Shown here one piece after another: positions 54,715-63,177 of a DNA stretch of 64,000 bases (positions are counted from its first letter, which is position 1; the number at the start of each line of letters is the position of its first letter). Origin of the DNA: Paraburkholderia acidicola. GTDB taxonomy: Bacteria > Pseudomonadota > Gammaproteobacteria > Burkholderiales > Burkholderiaceae. The translations under genes and the position numbers were made by a program. The notes under the pieces were generated by a model, which saw nothing but the letters and a program-made list of their open reading frames with translations, made no database searches and was not told the DNA's origin. The stretch lies in contig NZ_MTZV01000004.1 in NCBI RefSeq assembly GCF_002362315.1, positions 434,001-498,000 on the forward strand. The letters run 5' to 3'.

Positions 54715-54744
54715 ATAAAAAGGCCAAGACCTTGCGGTCCTGGC
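54715..54744 (-). terminator. Intrinsic terminator of the hydrolase cluster
   Basis: Read on the minus strand, GCCAGGACC, a GCAA tetraloop and GGTCTTGGC form a 9-base-pair stem with one G-T wobble, followed by CTTTTTAT. It lies about 105 bases after the stop of the hydrolase gene ending at 54851. A second stem lies nearer that gene (arms 54803-54812 and 54837-54846) but has no T run. Confidence 0.85.
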
Positions 54745-54850
54745 AAAGGCCCGCCGAGGGTGCAGGCGGGACCTGAGAGACAACACCGCCTGTAACAGGT
54801 CGGCACTGGCTGCCGCGTCCCCTTCCGGGATTGCGACAGCCAGTGCGATA

Positions 54851-56227
54851 TCAAGCGTGGTGAGTGGAGATCGGCCCCGCTTCCCCAGTCAGATTGAGAA
54901 TGCTGTCGAGCCACGACAGGAACGTCGAGAACGTGAAGTCGGACCACTGCTCGGTCCGGAACGCCTTCATGACCGGCGTATCGGACGGATCCTTCTGGTT
55001 GAGCAAATCACTGACGAAATTGCCGATGTCAGCGTTGATGCCGTTCTCGTGTATCCCCGAGCCTGTGAAGCTGACCGCGGTGACCTGATGGTTGTCGATG
55101 AAGTCGTTACGCGCCCACGGCATGTAATAGCCGAAGTTCGGCAACGGGTTCAACGCCTGCTTGAGGCCATCCAGCTCGTTGTTGAACATGACCAGCGACA
55201 GTGAGTCTTTAGTCGTGTCATCCGGCGCTGCGATGACTGCCGGCACGAACGCGCGGTAGTGATAGGCCGCGATGATCTTGTCCTGCTGATACGACGAAAA
55301 GCCGAAACGGTCATGCGGGAACGTGGCAGAAAGTGCCGCGTACGCACTGCCCATATTGTTGGGATCGAAGTTCTTGAGCAGTTTGCTGTTCACCGTGATC
55401 ATGCTGCCTTGCCCCGTCATATTCCATTCGGTGCGGACCTTGTCGTATAGCCCCACCGAAGGATGCGTCGTCGGATCGGCATTGAACGGCGTGTTGAATA
55501 CGGTACCGGCATCGTCCAGCAACGAGCTATGCGCCTGCGGCTGCAGCGTATTGCGGATCGACGCATAGTTGGCGAGTGTTCCGTAGCCGCCTGCGCTCAT
55601 GCCATACACCAGCAAGCGGTTCGGCTTGCTCAATCCATGATCGACCAGCCACTGGCTCACTGCCTGAATGTTTTTGGTGCCGCTGAAGTGCTGAATGCGC
55701 CAGTCACCGGTCGGCGACGTGTAGTTGCGCACCGCGTTGCCCATATGAATATCGCCGCTGCAATACGGAACGTAGACCTGAGTCCAGTTCTGCGTTTCTA
55801 CCGAAGGTTCACCGACCAGAATGTGCTCGAGATCCATACGCGTGAGCAGCGGCGACAGGAACGACGACATCAGGGCTTCGTCCGTCGTACCGTTCATGTA
55901 GTTGTGCGGGATGCCGTCCGGGTTGAAGCCGCCCAAGCCTGCTTCTGCACCCGTCGACGTCTGGGTGCAGGTTCCGTAATCCCAGCACGCGCCACCCGGC
56001 TGCATCATGAACAGCATGCTGTCGGATTGCGCACGGTTCACATAGAACCGCAGCGGTGTGCCATTGCCGCAGTTTGCGCCGGTGCTCTCCGGCAGCGTCA
56101 CTTCGAACCACGAATAGTACGGAATGGATGGGTCTGGTGCGGTCGTATCGGCTGCGTGACCGCTTGCCATTGCCATGCCGAACAGACCCGCTACGCCCAG
56201 ATGCTTCATGTATTTCAGTGCGAACAT
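54851..56227 (-). CDS. Pectin acetylesterase/Notum-like exported hydrolase, paralog A
   Basis: This 458-residue exported protein has a signal peptide (about 1-25, ending GHAA). The pectin-acetylesterase/Notum alpha/beta-hydrolase pattern follows: GGACWDYGTC at about 78-87 (oxyanion region), VPYCSGD at 154-160, nucleophile Ser211 in YGMSAGG, a likely acid at Asp316 (YQQDKIIA), and His380 (FIDNH), the only such His shared by all four paralogs. It would remove an ester group from a carbohydrate, lipid or protein outside the cytoplasm; the substrate is unknown. It is the last of the cluster and is followed by a strong terminator. AAGGAGG precedes the ATG. Confidence 0.85.
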   Translation of the reverse strand: MFALKYMKHLGVAGLFGMAMASGHAADTTAPDPSIPYYSWFEVTLPESTGANCGNGTPLRFYVNRAQSDSMLFMMQPGGACWDYGTCTQTSTGAEAGLGGFNPDGIPHNYMNGTTDEALMSSFLSPLLTRMDLEHILVGEPSVETQNWTQVYVPYCSGDIHMGNAVRNYTSPTGDWRIQHFSGTKNIQAVSQWLVDHGLSKPNRLLVYGMSAGGYGTLANYASIRNTLQPQAHSSLLDDAGTVFNTPFNADPTTHPSVGLYDKVRTEWNMTGQGSMITVNSKLLKNFDPNNMGSAYAALSATFPHDRFGFSSYQQDKIIAAYHYRAFVPAVIAAPDDTTKDSLSLVMFNNELDGLKQALNPLPNFGYYMPWARNDFIDNHQVTAVSFTGSGIHENGINADIGNFVSDLLNQKDPSDTPVMKAFRTEQWSDFTFSTFLSWLDSILNLTGEAGPISTHHA

Positions 56228-56340
56228 TGCTCCTCCTTATCGATGGATACAGGGTGTTCCTTTATTCGCAGTGGGCGAGCGGGCTACTGCGAGGTTATGC
56301 CGGTCCGACAGGTAGCCGCGCTACTGCTTACGCGCGGTGT

Positions 56341-57693
56341 TCATATCGGGTTAATGCCAAACAGATTCAGAAAGATCGCTGCAACCGATGTCCATGAAAA
56401 ATCGGACGACTGATCGGTTCTGAACGCTTTCATCACGGGCGTATCCAGCGGATCTTTCTGATTGAGCAGGTTGTTGACGAAGTCGCCGACGTTGGCATGG
56501 ATGCCGTTCTCGTCGATGCCTGTGCCGTCGAACGTCACTGAGGTCAGTGTGTGGTTGTCGATAAAATCGCCGCGTGCCCACGGCATGTAGTAACCGAAAT
56601 TCGTTAGCCTGTTCAGCGCTGTCTTAATGCCCGGTAACTCCTGATTGAACAACACCAGCGAGGCCGCGGATTTCGACGCAACGTCAGGCAACGCCTCGAT
56701 GGCCGGATCGAACAGGAAGTAGTGGTATGCGGCAATCGTCTTGTCCTGCTGGAAAGTCGAGTACCCCAGGCGGTCGTGCGGATACTTCTCGCTCAACGCC
56801 TGATAGACGCTGCCGACGTTATTCGTGTCGAACGCTTGACCCAACTTGTTACGCAGCGTCGTCAACAAGCCCGCCGCGCCGCCCCAGTTCCACTGTTGCC
56901 TGATGACCTGATACATCCGCACGGAAGGATGCGCCGCGGGGTCGGCATTGAAGGGCGTTACAAACATCCCCCCTGCGTCGGTTAGCAAAGAGCTGTGTGC
57001 CTGCGGTTGAAGCGCGTCGCGAACCGTGCCGTAGTTGACTAGCGAACCGTAGCCGCCCGCACTAAGACCCCACACCAGCAACCGCTGAGGTTTTGCAAAG
57101 CCATGCGAGACCAGCCATTGCATCACCGCCTGAGTATTCTTCAGACCGGCGAAGTGCTGGACGCGCCAGTTGCCGTTCGGTCCGATGTAACTCTGGACCG
57201 CGTCGCCACTGTGGAAATCGCCACTGCAATAGGGGATGAAAACCTGAGTCCAGTTTTGCGTCTCGACCTTCGGGTCATTGAGTAGTGTCGTGAGCAGATC
57301 GACACGCGTCATGACCGGCGACATGAAGGTGTAGTACAGCGACTGCGTGACCGTGCTGTTCATGTAGTTGTGCGGAATCCCATTTGGATTGACCGCGTTG
57401 ACTCTTTGCTCCACGCCCGTTGCATCGCCTGAACATGTGCCGTAGTCCGAGCACGCGCCACCGCCCTCGAAGCCGATCAGCGTGCTATCCGATTGTGCGC
57501 GGTTGATATAGAAGCGCATCGGCGTACCGTTGCCGCAACTAGCACCGCTGCTTTCCGGCAACGTCACCTCGTACCACGAGTAGTACGGGATGGACGAATC
57601 CGGCGCGGTGGTATCAGCCGCGTGGCTATTCACGGCGGCGATACCGAGCAGGATCATCAGACAAAGCTGCTTGATGTATTTCATCGAAAGCAT
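56341..57693 (-). CDS. Pectin acetylesterase/Notum-like exported hydrolase, paralog B
   Basis: This 450-residue paralog has a signal peptide ending NSHAA. Ser211 (WGLSAGG), YCSGDFHSG and DNH near residue 380 are kept, but the oxyanion-region tryptophan is replaced: GGACSDYGTC instead of GGACWDYGTC. DDAG after the nucleophile is TDAG. The late GIHENGI of A and D is GIDENGI. The C-terminus VAAIFLNLFGINPI matches paralog C, so B and C form one pair. The ATG at 57693 has GGAG 6 bases away. It starts 126 bases after C. Confidence 0.85.
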   Translation of the reverse strand: MLSMKYIKQLCLMILLGIAAVNSHAADTTAPDSSIPYYSWYEVTLPESSGASCGNGTPMRFYINRAQSDSTLIGFEGGGACSDYGTCSGDATGVEQRVNAVNPNGIPHNYMNSTVTQSLYYTFMSPVMTRVDLLTTLLNDPKVETQNWTQVFIPYCSGDFHSGDAVQSYIGPNGNWRVQHFAGLKNTQAVMQWLVSHGFAKPQRLLVWGLSAGGYGSLVNYGTVRDALQPQAHSSLLTDAGGMFVTPFNADPAAHPSVRMYQVIRQQWNWGGAAGLLTTLRNKLGQAFDTNNVGSVYQALSEKYPHDRLGYSTFQQDKTIAAYHYFLFDPAIEALPDVASKSAASLVLFNQELPGIKTALNRLTNFGYYMPWARGDFIDNHTLTSVTFDGTGIDENGIHANVGDFVNNLLNQKDPLDTPVMKAFRTDQSSDFSWTSVAAIFLNLFGINPI

Positions 57694-57786
57694 GTTTTCT
57701 CCGTATCCACCGATGCAGGGCATACGGTCGCCCGCAGCCGGCGAGCGAGCCGGCCAGTAGGGGACCGCAAGTCATATCGGTTCGAA

Positions 57787-57814
57787 GCGTGTAGACGGCT
57801 TACCGTCTACACGC
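57787..57814. terminator. Perfect 12-bp stem-loop between hydrolase genes C and B
   Basis: GCGTGTAGACGG and CCGTCTACACGC flank CTTA, 5 bases after the paralog C stop. No T run follows on either strand, so a role as mRNA-stabilising or partial stop element between the genes is as likely as true termination. Confidence 0.55.
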
Positions 57815-57819
57815 CGACT

Positions 57820-59178
57820 TCATATCGGATTGACACCAAACAGATTCAGAAACACCGCTGCGATCGACGTCCATGAAAAATCGGATGACTGGTCGGTTCT
57901 GAACGCTTTCATCACCGGCGTATCCAGCGGATCTTTCTGGTTAAGCAGGTTGTTGACGAAGTCGCCGACATGGGCATTGATGCCGTCCTCGTTGATCCCG
58001 GTACCGGCGAATGTGATCGCGGTAACCATATGGTTATCTACGAAGTCACCGCGAGCCCACGGGATGTAGTAACCAAAATTCGTCAGCCCATTCAATTCGG
58101 TCTTGATACCCGGAAGCTCCTGATCGAACAAAGCCAACGACGCGGTAGATTTCGATGCGACGTCTGGCAACGCCTCGACCGTTGGATCGAACAGGAAGTA
58201 ATGGAACGCCGAGATGACCTTGTCCTGCTGGAAGGTCGCGAAACCTAAACGGTCATGCGGATATTTCGCGCTTAGCCCCTTGTAGATGCTGCCCACGTTG
58301 TTAGTGTCAAAGGCGGTGCCTAGCGTAGTACGCAGCTTTGTCAGAAAGCCGCTCGTACCCGCCCAGTTCCATTGCTGCTTGATGTAGTTGTAGATTCGGA
58401 CCGAAGGATGTGTCGCAGGATCGGCATTGAACGGCGTGACAAATACCGTACCCGCGTCATCGAGCAACGAACTGAAGGACTGCGGCTGAAGCGCATCCCG
58501 AGCCGTAGAGTAGTTGGTTAGTGCGCTATAGCCTCCCGCGCTAACACCCCATACAAGTAGACGTTGCGGCTTTGATAAACCATGCGACACAAGCCATTGC
58601 ATCACGGCTTGCGTGTTCTTCATGCCGGCGAAGTGCTGGATACGCCAGTTGCCGTTCGGCCCGGTGTAGTTCTGGACCGCGTTACCGGTGCTGATGTCGC
58701 CGCTGCAATACGGCAGGTAGACCTGGGTCCAGTCCTGGGTCTCCACCTTGGGCTCCCCCACCAGCCACGTCAGGAAGTTGATACGGGTCATGATCGGCGA
58801 CAGGAAGGTCGACGTAAGCGACTCTGTCAGCGTGCCGTCCATGTAGTTGTGCGGAATGCCATCGGGATTGGCCGCGCCCAATGTTTTCTCTACCCCGGTC
58901 GCGTCGCCCGAGCAGGTACCGTAGTCCCAGCAGGCGCCACCGGGTTCGAAGCCAACCAGCATGTTGTCCGACTGCGCGCGATTGATATAGAAGCGCATCG
59001 GCGTACCGTTGCCACAACTGGCGCCGGTGCTCTCCGGCAGCGTCACTTCGTACCACGAGTAATACGGAATCGATGGATCAGGCGTAGCCGGTGCGGCTGC
59101 CGCCGCGTGAGCGTTGAACACGGTCAGGCTCAACAGAAATGCCACGCAGAGCCGCGCGATGAGGCGTATTGAAATCAT
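57820..59178 (-). CDS. Pectin acetylesterase/Notum-like exported hydrolase, paralog C
   Basis: This 452-residue paralog has a signal peptide (ending FNAHA). Motifs are GGACWDYGTC, LPYCSGDISTG, nucleophile Ser213 (WGVSAGG) and DNH near 382. The end VAAVFLNLFGVNPI pairs it with B. It lies 74 bases after the helical foldase-like gene and is the gene most tightly linked to it. Same hydrolase family as A, B and D; the substrate is unknown. Confidence 0.86.
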   Translation of the reverse strand: MISIRLIARLCVAFLLSLTVFNAHAAAAAPATPDPSIPYYSWYEVTLPESTGASCGNGTPMRFYINRAQSDNMLVGFEPGGACWDYGTCSGDATGVEKTLGAANPDGIPHNYMDGTLTESLTSTFLSPIMTRINFLTWLVGEPKVETQDWTQVYLPYCSGDISTGNAVQNYTGPNGNWRIQHFAGMKNTQAVMQWLVSHGLSKPQRLLVWGVSAGGYSALTNYSTARDALQPQSFSSLLDDAGTVFVTPFNADPATHPSVRIYNYIKQQWNWAGTSGFLTKLRTTLGTAFDTNNVGSIYKGLSAKYPHDRLGFATFQQDKVISAFHYFLFDPTVEALPDVASKSTASLALFDQELPGIKTELNGLTNFGYYIPWARGDFVDNHMVTAITFAGTGINEDGINAHVGDFVNNLLNQKDPLDTPVMKAFRTDQSSDFSWTSIAAVFLNLFGVNPI

Positions 59179-59252
59179 GTCTCTTCCCTGTTTATAGATA
59201 CGATTGTTCTAACGTCCTCTAACGGGACGCTATGACTACTACGAAGCGAGAT

Positions 59253-59960
59253 TTAGTTCGTACCGGACGGAGCGCCGCCGTCGTAGATCTGCGTGCGCAG
59301 CGTCTGCAAACGCTGGCTGATGATCGTTTGCTGCTGGTCGGGATCGCGTACCGTTGACTGCACCTGGTCGACGATCTGTTTGGCCTGCTGCGAATACGTC
59401 TGAAAACGCGGATCCTGCGCGGGCGACGGGCCGACCGTCTGTTGCGCGTAGCTGTTCCACTGCTGCTGCATGTTCTGGATCGCTGCGTCACGTGTGGCCG
59501 GATCGGGCTCAGCATCGATCAGCAGCGCCGCGCTCATCGCTTCGGCCTGCACCGGAACGATCTCGTTGCGTGCGACATGCTCGGGCAGTTCACCAAGGAT
59601 CTGTTGCGCGAGGATGCGCTTGTCCTGGTCGGACATGTTCTTGCGATTCTTGCCGTAGTCGGCGACCTGATCCTGGAAGCGCGCAAACGCCAGGATGCGT
59701 TGCACTTCCGCTTCAGCGTCGGGCCGGCCGGCCAGACTCTTGCGCAATGCTGCGATGTCGAGCCGGCGTTCAGCGGGACCTGCTGTCGATGAAGCCTGTG
59801 CCTGCCCGGACGGTGCTGTCTGCTGCGCGGACGCAGCAGTGCTGGCGGGCTGCGTAGCCGCGGCACTCGATGGCGCTCCATACCACCACGCTGCCGCAAT
59901 GGCGCCACCAGTCAGTAGCACTGCCAATAGACTCCATGAAAGCCTCGATTTTTGCATCAC
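59253..59960 (-). CDS. Membrane-anchored helical periplasmic protein, foldase-like layout
   Basis: This 235-residue protein has one N-terminal membrane anchor (about residues 8-27, LSWSLLAVLLTGGAIAAAWWY). An Ala/Gln/Ser/Thr/Pro-rich linker (about 28-64) follows, then an almost wholly helical, charged, Gln-rich domain (about 65-225). That is the layout of the Lif/LimK lipase foldases (anchor, variable linker, helical embrace), though it is shorter (235 against about 340) and I see no LimK signature, so it is not called as one. It is transcribed just before hydrolase C (74 bases), suggesting it helps fold or export the hydrolases. It has no cysteine, as expected of a scaffold rather than an enzyme. 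Confidence 0.7.
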   Translation of the reverse strand: MMQKSRLSWSLLAVLLTGGAIAAAWWYGAPSSAAATQPASTAASAQQTAPSGQAQASSTAGPAERRLDIAALRKSLAGRPDAEAEVQRILAFARFQDQVADYGKNRKNMSDQDKRILAQQILGELPEHVARNEIVPVQAEAMSAALLIDAEPDPATRDAAIQNMQQQWNSYAQQTVGPSPAQDPRFQTYSQQAKQIVDQVQSTVRDPDQQQTIISQRLQTLRTQIYDGGAPSGTN

Positions 59961-60405
59961 GTCTCCCTGCTTTATTTTGCTTCTTTATGTTGCAAATTGT
60001 TGCAATCAGTGGCAATAATAGACGGAAATATTCCGCGAGACACGCCGAGATTTAGAGGTTGGACACTATCCGCTATTCGGACCTGCGCTTGAGTGCGATG
60101 CGTCGTCATACATCGGGCGAGTCTGCGCAGCAATGTCATTTCGCATAACGACGGATCGCGCTATCGTATCGACGATCGCCATCACCGCACAAACCACGCC
60201 CGACACTGAAGGATAGGAACAGCCCGACACACGGACAAGTGCATAGACGGCCGTTCAGTGGGTCCCATCCGGACAGCAATTCTCACGTATTCCTCACTGC
60301 GGTCATCTACGTCGAAATTATCGAAACCGACCGCCGACAATTGCCGCTGCGCTTCACGAGTATGGCCACGATGCCCCGCCAGTACTTTGATTGATGCGGC
60401 ATCGA
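59961..60405. promoter_or_regulatory. Gap between hydrolase D and the foldase-like gene
   Basis: 445 bases without a gene. The part near the foldase-like start holds two TTGCAA palindromes at 59990-60005 (TTGCAAATTGTTGCAA) and CGGAAATATTCCG at 60023-60035. Either could be an operator of a promoter for the foldase-C-B-A group. The rest shows nothing recognisable. Confidence 0.45.
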
Positions 60406-61782
60406 TCAGTCTTTATGCGTCGAGATCGGACCAGCCTCTCCAGTGATATTGATAACACTGTCGAGCCAGGACAGAAACGTCGAGGCGGTGAAGTCCGACC
60501 ATTGCTCGGTTCTGAATACTTTCATCAAGGGTGTCTCGGACGGATCCTGCTGATTCAGCAGGTTGTTGATGAAATCGCCGACATCCGCGTTGATGCCATT
60601 CTCGTGAATGCCCGATCCCTGAAAGCTGACGAGCGTGGTCGAGTGGTTGTCGATGAAGTCGTTACGGGCCCAAGGCATGAAATAGCCGAAATTCGGCAAC
60701 GGATTTAACGCCTGCTTGAGACGGTCGAGTTCCGGACCATACAAAGCCAGCGACAGCGTGTCCTTGGTCGTGTCGTCCGGCGCGGCGATAACCGCCGGTA
60801 CGAACGGGCGATAGTGATACGCCGCTATGATCTTGTCCTGCTGGTAGGTGGTGTAGCCGAACCGGTCATGCGGGAAGGTTGCCGATAGTGCCGCGTACGA
60901 ACTACCCATATTGTTGGGATCGAGATTCTTCAGCAGCTTGCTGTTCTTCGCAATGATGCCGTTTGGCCCTGACAGGTTCCACTCCTGACGAACCTTACTG
61001 TAGAGGCCTACCGACGGATGGGTAGTCGGATCCGCATTGAACGGCGAAATCATCACAGTGCCGGCATCGTCAAGCATCGAGCTGTGGGCCTGCGGTTGCA
61101 GTGCGGCCCGGATCGTCGCATATTCAAGGAGCGTTGCGTAACCGCCCGCGCTAACTCCATAGACGAGAAGGCGGTTCGGTTTCGCGAGTCCATGATCGGC
61201 CAGCCATTGCGTGATGGCCTCGGTGTTTTTCATACCGCTGAAGTGCTGGAGGCGCCAGTCACCGGACGGCGATGTGTAGTTGCGTACGGCATTGCCGCCG
61301 TAGTTATCACCTGTGCAGTACGGAACATATATCTGCGTCCAGTCCTGCGTCTCTACCTTGGGTTCGCCGAGCAGAACATGTTCGAGATCCATGCGCGATA
61401 TCACCGGTGCAATGAGCGAAGACCTCAGGCTTTGGCTCGCTGTGCCATTCAGGTAATTGTGGGGAATACCGTCCGGGTTCGATTCGCCTAGACCGGCCTC
61501 TGCGCCGGTGGGGGTCTGCGTACACGTGCCCTCGTCCCAGCAACCACCGCCCGACTCCATGAAGTACGCCATGCTGTCCGACTGCGCGCGGTTGATGTAG
61601 AAACGCATCGGCGTGCCGTTGCCGCAGGAGGCACCGCTGCTCTCCGGCAGCGTGACTTCGTACCATGAGTAATACGGAATGGAAGGGTCAGGCGTGGGCA
61701 CATCGGCCGCGTGGCCGTTCATGGCGGCTACGCCGAGCAGGGCCGCCATGCCAAGTTGCTTCAGATATTTCGACGCTAACAT
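60406..61782 (-). CDS. Pectin acetylesterase/Notum-like exported hydrolase, paralog D
   Basis: This paralog has about 458 residues and a signal peptide ending NGHAA. Motifs are GGGCWDEGTC, VPYCTGDNYGG, Ser211 (YGVSAGG) and FIDNH. It is closest to paralog A: both end GEAGPISTH, and both share KLLKNxDPNNMGS and FPHDRFG. It stands apart from the others, 445 bases upstream of the foldase-like gene, with its own promoter region behind the porin. I chose the ATG at 61782 with GGAG before it; the longer frame adds Arg-rich residues. Confidence 0.85.
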   Translation of the reverse strand: MLASKYLKQLGMAALLGVAAMNGHAADVPTPDPSIPYYSWYEVTLPESSGASCGNGTPMRFYINRAQSDSMAYFMESGGGCWDEGTCTQTPTGAEAGLGESNPDGIPHNYLNGTASQSLRSSLIAPVISRMDLEHVLLGEPKVETQDWTQIYVPYCTGDNYGGNAVRNYTSPSGDWRLQHFSGMKNTEAITQWLADHGLAKPNRLLVYGVSAGGYATLLEYATIRAALQPQAHSSMLDDAGTVMISPFNADPTTHPSVGLYSKVRQEWNLSGPNGIIAKNSKLLKNLDPNNMGSSYAALSATFPHDRFGYTTYQQDKIIAAYHYRPFVPAVIAAPDDTTKDTLSLALYGPELDRLKQALNPLPNFGYFMPWARNDFIDNHSTTLVSFQGSGIHENGINADVGDFINNLLNQQDPSETPLMKVFRTEQWSDFTASTFLSWLDSVINITGEAGPISTHKD

Positions 61783-61933
61783 TGCTGCTCCGTATCGGGG
61801 GCTACAGGGTATGCGATGCCGCGGTGCCCGCCGCAATGGGTACTGCCGGAAAGCGCCATGAAAATCCAGGCGTTGTCATTGCGCTTCCCGGGCGGGTTGG
61901 TCGACGGTCATTCAACGGGATGTCGTACAGCGG

Positions 61934-63118
61934 TCAGAAGTAGTGGCGCAAACCAGCCATCACACCTAGCTGCGTCGAACTGGTCGATGGCGACTGACCG
62001 TTTACACCGACGAGCTGCGCACCGATCAGACCGCCGCGGTACATCGAGTAGTCCGCTTCGGCGTACAGCATGCTGCGCTTCGACAGGCTGTAGCCGGCCA
62101 CGATCTGGTACTGGTGCGCCCAGCCATTGAACTCGGGCGTGTAGCCAGTCTGCTTGGTCCACCAGCCGTTGACTGCAACGGTGACTGCCGGCGTAAAGCG
62201 GTAGGTGAGGCCCGCAAGAATCATCTTCCGTTTGTCAAAGCCCCCCGGGATGTTGGGGTCGACGACCTGCGCCGGCGAAATAATCCCGAGACCGGCCAGG
62301 TCGACCGAGCTGAACGGGCCGTTACCGAAATTCGTGAAGGCGTTGTCCCGTGCGTTCTCAAAGTAGCCCGCGTTGACCGAGAAATTGCCGATGTTGAGCG
62401 AGCCGCCGCCGGTATAGATATCGAACTTGGCGTTCGTCACGTCGTCCCGTGTACGCAGGAACGATGCGGCGACCTTTACCGGACCTTTGGGCGGCGCATA
62501 CGCGATCGAGGCGCCGATCTGACTACCTGATCCGCCACCACCCGCCTGGCCTCCAGGCGCGTATTGCCCGAGCAGGATCACGTCGCCCAGTTGTGCGCCG
62601 TACTGGATCATGCTGCTGGTACGCGCGCCGGCAAGCATCGTCTGCTCGGGCTTGAAGAGATTGGTATAGGGATCCTGATCGCCGGCCCACAGATTAGAAC
62701 CGTATGCGAGCGTCGTGCCTTCGAAGGCCACGTTATATTGCCGGCCCAGCGAGAGTTGCCCTAGCGTGGGCGACATCAGAGCCACATACGAGACCTGAAA
62801 GAAATTCACTGACCCCTGTGGGGTAATGCCGCCGCTGCTGGGGTCGAAATGACTCTCCAGGACGAATGACGCCTGCGCACCTCCACCCAGATCTTCCTGC
62901 CCCTTCAAGCCCCAGTAGCTCTCCGTGAGGCCACCGCCAGTCGTCATCCCAAACTGCTTTCCGGTCGAGACGGGTGCGCCATCCGCACCGTAACTCACAC
63001 CATGGGTCTGATAACGGAGTCCGGCGTCGAGCACACCGTATAGCGTGAGACTGGTTTGTGCCCAGGTGGCACTGCACCACAGTGACAAAGCCGTGCACAG
63101 CAAGGTTTGCTTTTTCAT
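61934..63118 (-). CDS. Gram-negative general porin (Burkholderia type), second
   Basis: This 394-residue outer-membrane porin has a signal peptide (ending TWAQ), an N-terminus SLTLYGVLDAGLRYQTHG, the loop-3 entry LGQLSLGRQYNVAFEGTTLAYGSNLW, and a C-terminal strand ending GLRHYF with terminal Phe. It is only moderately like the porin at 5010 and so serves another route. It follows the SDR gene by 59 bases and precedes hydrolase D by 151, so it may open a path for the products or substrates of the hydrolases. That link is inference. Confidence 0.92.
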   Translation of the reverse strand: MKKQTLLCTALSLWCSATWAQTSLTLYGVLDAGLRYQTHGVSYGADGAPVSTGKQFGMTTGGGLTESYWGLKGQEDLGGGAQASFVLESHFDPSSGGITPQGSVNFFQVSYVALMSPTLGQLSLGRQYNVAFEGTTLAYGSNLWAGDQDPYTNLFKPEQTMLAGARTSSMIQYGAQLGDVILLGQYAPGGQAGGGGSGSQIGASIAYAPPKGPVKVAASFLRTRDDVTNAKFDIYTGGGSLNIGNFSVNAGYFENARDNAFTNFGNGPFSSVDLAGLGIISPAQVVDPNIPGGFDKRKMILAGLTYRFTPAVTVAVNGWWTKQTGYTPEFNGWAHQYQIVAGYSLSKRSMLYAEADYSMYRGGLIGAQLVGVNGQSPSTSSTQLGVMAGLRHYF

Positions 63119-63177
63119 TTCTTGATGGTCCCTTTTGTTGTATTAGTTGATATGCCAGTACGTTGCTAATCAGCGAA

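Noticed and set aside
59253..59960. Lipase foldase (LimK/Lif) call for the helical protein
   Set aside because: Only the layout matches; the protein is shorter and no LimK sequence signature could be seen, so no family name is given.
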